DNA of 7,517 bases from an uncultured Clostridia bacterium. GTDB taxonomy: Bacteria; Bacillota; Clostridia; Oscillospirales; Acutalibacteraceae. A model generated the notes under the pieces. The model was not told the origin of the DNA, did no database searches, and worked only from the letters and a program-made list of their open reading frames with translations. The stretch is taken from assembly GCA_937916195.1 (NCBI GenBank), contig CALFTO010000142.1:1-7517 (forward strand), written 5' to 3'. Every line of letters starts with the position of its first letter. Positions within the stretch are counted from its first letter, which is position 1. Positions 6,436 through 7,517 of this stretch are shown piece after piece. The position numbers were made by a program, and so were the translations under genes.

Positions 6436-7029
6436 ATGAAAAGAATATTGTTAACATCAAATGGCTTATCTACTAAAAAAATAAAGTTTGCATTCAAATC
6501 ACAATTTATAAAGCCTATTGAAAATGTTTCTGTTCTTTTTATTCCTACTGCTTCTCGTACCGAGGATGAAATGATATATGTGAAAAAATCATACGACGAG
6601 TTAATTGAATCAGGAGTAAAAAAAGATAATATAATTTGGTTCGACATAGATGCGGTGAATGAAACCTCTGAATATTTTGAGTCTGTTGATTGTATTTTTG
6701 TTTGTGGAGGAAATGCTTATTATTTATTATCAAAACTCAAAGAATTTGGATTAGATAACAAGATAATTAGAGCTATTGAGAAAGGAACTGTATATGTAGG
6801 TGTAAGTGCAGGAAGCGTAGTCACATCACCAACCATAGACCATATTTGTTTTTTAGATGAAAATGATACTGGATTAATAAATTTTCATGCTTTAGAGCTA
6901 ATTGATAAATATGTGGTTCCTCATTATGAGAAAAGTTTTAACAATCAGTTAATATCCGACAAACCTTTTGTTTGTATTACTGACGAATCCGCAATACTTT
7001 ATGAAAACAATATGGTTACCATAATTTAA
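6436..7029 (+). CDS. Peptidase S51 (peptidase E-like) family protein
   Basis: This 197-residue protein has the fold signatures of the S51/class I glutamine amidotransferase-like group, whose characterised members are Asp-X dipeptidase (PepE) and cyanophycinase. Visible features are IPTAS at 36-40, FVCGGNAYYLL at 88-98, and the nucleophile elbow GVSAGS at 112-117 with Ser114 as the likely catalytic serine. A PHYEK motif gives His153 as the likely histidine; Asp125 or Asp131 may complete the site. No signal peptide or membrane segment is seen, so it is cytoplasmic. It is too short for cyanophycinase, so a small peptidase is more likely; the substrate is unknown. The ATG one base after the argD stop uses AGGAG at 6421-6425 inside argD. 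Hand-counted 60-base stretches are about 23-38% GC, lower than sampled stretches of argB (33-47%), suggesting later insertion into the cluster. Confidence 0.82.
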   Translation: MKRILLTSNGLSTKKIKFAFKSQFIKPIENVSVLFIPTASRTEDEMIYVKKSYDELIESGVKKDNIIWFDIDAVNETSEYFESVDCIFVCGGNAYYLLSKLKEFGLDNKIIRAIEKGTVYVGVSAGSVVTSPTIDHICFLDENDTGLINFHALELIDKYVVPHYEKSFNNQLISDKPFVCITDESAILYENNMVTII

Positions 7030-7064
7030 ATAGAAAATATAATTATCATACATCTTATACGTTT

Positions 7065-7094
7065 ATGACATTGAGGCATTGCCCTTATTATATA
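7065..7094 (+). promoter_or_regulatory. Possible weak promoter ahead of argF
   Basis: ATGACA (7065-7070) resembles a -35 box. TATTAT (7086-7091, 15-base spacing) or TATATA (7089-7094, 18-base spacing) could serve as the -10 box. AT-rich spacers give such matches often, so this is only a candidate for separate argF expression. Confidence 0.25.
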
Positions 7095-7115
7095 ACCGAT
7101 TTTGGTTATCAAAAT
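7092..7115 (+). other. Two overlapping small hairpins in the argF leader
   Basis: ATAACC (7092-7097) pairs with GGTTAT (7104-7109). Alternatively, ATTTTG (7099-7104) pairs with CAAAAT (7110-7115). The two cannot form together. Each is short and AT-rich, so they may be chance, but the mutually exclusive arrangement just before the terminator-like hairpin is noted. Confidence 0.35.
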
Positions 7116-7129
7116 TACAAAAAATACAG

Positions 7130-7157
7130 CAAGTTGGTGAAACCCACTTGACTTTTT
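7130..7157 (+). terminator. Terminator-like hairpin just upstream of argF
   Basis: CAAGT-T-GGT (7130-7138) pairs with ACC-C-ACTTG (7142-7150) around the loop GAA, with one T/C mismatch. It is followed by AC and five T (7153-7157). It ends 14 bases before the argF start codon. The stem has only 8 pairs, so termination would be partial. It could act as a weak terminator after the S51-like gene or as an attenuator of argF. Confidence 0.4.
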
Positions 7158-7171
7158 ATAGGAGTAGAATA

Positions 7172-7517
7172 ATGAAACATCTTTTAAATATGCTTTCACT
7201 TTCAACTGAAGAAATCACAGACATTCTTAATCTTGCAGACCAGTTGAAATATGAAAATAAAAACGGAATTAAACACCACCGTCTTGCAGGGCAGACACTT
7301 GGTATGATTTTTCAAAAATCATCAACCCGTACCCGTGTTTCTTTTGAAACAGGTATGTACCAGCTTGGCGGTCAGGCACTTTTCCTTTCAAATCGTGACC
7401 TTCAAATTGGACGTGGTGAGCCAATTCAGGACACAGCGCGCGTTCTTTCACGCTATCTTGACGGTATTATGATTAGAACTTTTGAGCAGAGCGAAGTTGA
7501 AAATCTTGCAAAATTCG
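7172..7517 (+). CDS. argF: Ornithine carbamoyltransferase, N-terminal part (3' end outside window)
   Basis: ArgF makes citrulline from ornithine and carbamoyl phosphate. The first 115 residues are visible, covering most of the carbamoyl-phosphate-binding domain. The SSTRTR motif at 50-55 is the family's carbamoyl-phosphate site. GRGEPIQDTARVLSRY at 80-95 and DGIMIRT at 97-103, with Arg102, are characteristic of ornithine rather than aspartate carbamoyltransferases. The ATG at 7172 has AGGAG at 7160-7164 with ideal 7-base spacing, and the protein begins MKHLLNMLSLS, a normal family start. The frame is open to the window end. The ornithine-binding half is outside, so completeness cannot be checked. 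Biosynthetic rather than catabolic use is inferred from the surrounding arg genes. Confidence 0.95.
   Translation, partial: MKHLLNMLSLSTEEITDILNLADQLKYENKNGIKHHRLAGQTLGMIFQKSSTRTRVSFETGMYQLGGQALFLSNRDLQIGRGEPIQDTARVLSRYLDGIMIRTFEQSEVENLAKF

Noticed and set aside
6083..6460. 125-codon open frame on the - strand
   Set aside because: It lies opposite the C-terminal part of argD, is rich in hydrophobic and serine residues as expected of antisense frames, and shows no family motif.
6436..7029. Cyanophycinase
   Set aside because: The Ser nucleophile motif fits the S51 family, but at 197 residues the protein is much shorter than cyanophycinases. Only the family-level call is kept.

Overview
The window is almost entirely an arginine biosynthesis cluster, with all genes on the + strand. 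The order is argG (3' end only), argH, argC, argJ, argB, argD, a small peptidase S51-like gene, and argF (5' end only). Moderately AT-rich DNA, purine-rich Shine-Dalgarno sites, short spacers, the 'uncommon' short ArgC type and the ArgJ-based acetyl cycle point to an anaerobic low-GC Firmicute, most likely a gut Clostridia/Oscillospiraceae (Ruminococcus-like) bacterium. That placement is inferred from gene style, not from a marker gene.

Layout: 1-398 is the end of argG; 399-549 is a structured spacer holding repeat copy 1 and a separate 13-bp hairpin; 550-1920 argH; 1930-1978 repeat copy 2; 1985-2917 argC; 2921-2969 repeat copy 3; 2979-4208 argJ; 4226-4246 a run of three 7-bp units; 4265-5128 argB; 5136-5216 a long imperfect inverted repeat; 5253-6434 argD; 6436-7029 the S51-like gene; 7030-7171 a leader with small hairpins; 7172-end argF. 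No stretch longer than 300 bases lacks a gene.

How the genes work together: ArgJ moves acetyl from N-acetylornithine to glutamate. ArgB phosphorylates N-acetylglutamate, ArgC reduces it to the semialdehyde and ArgD transaminates that to N-acetylornithine. ArgJ then releases ornithine, ArgF carbamoylates it to citrulline, and ArgG and ArgH convert citrulline to arginine plus fumarate. ArgB has the N-terminal helix and C-terminal features of arginine-inhibited kinases, so end-product control probably acts there.

The most unusual part is the non-coding DNA. A 49-bp two-hairpin repeat sits in the same orientation in three consecutive gene junctions. The copies differ only at hairpin-loop positions, and copies 2 and 3 supply the ribosome binding site of the next gene. 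The next two junctions carry other kinds of repeat or inverted repeat. A second oddity is the more AT-rich S51-like gene between argD and argF.
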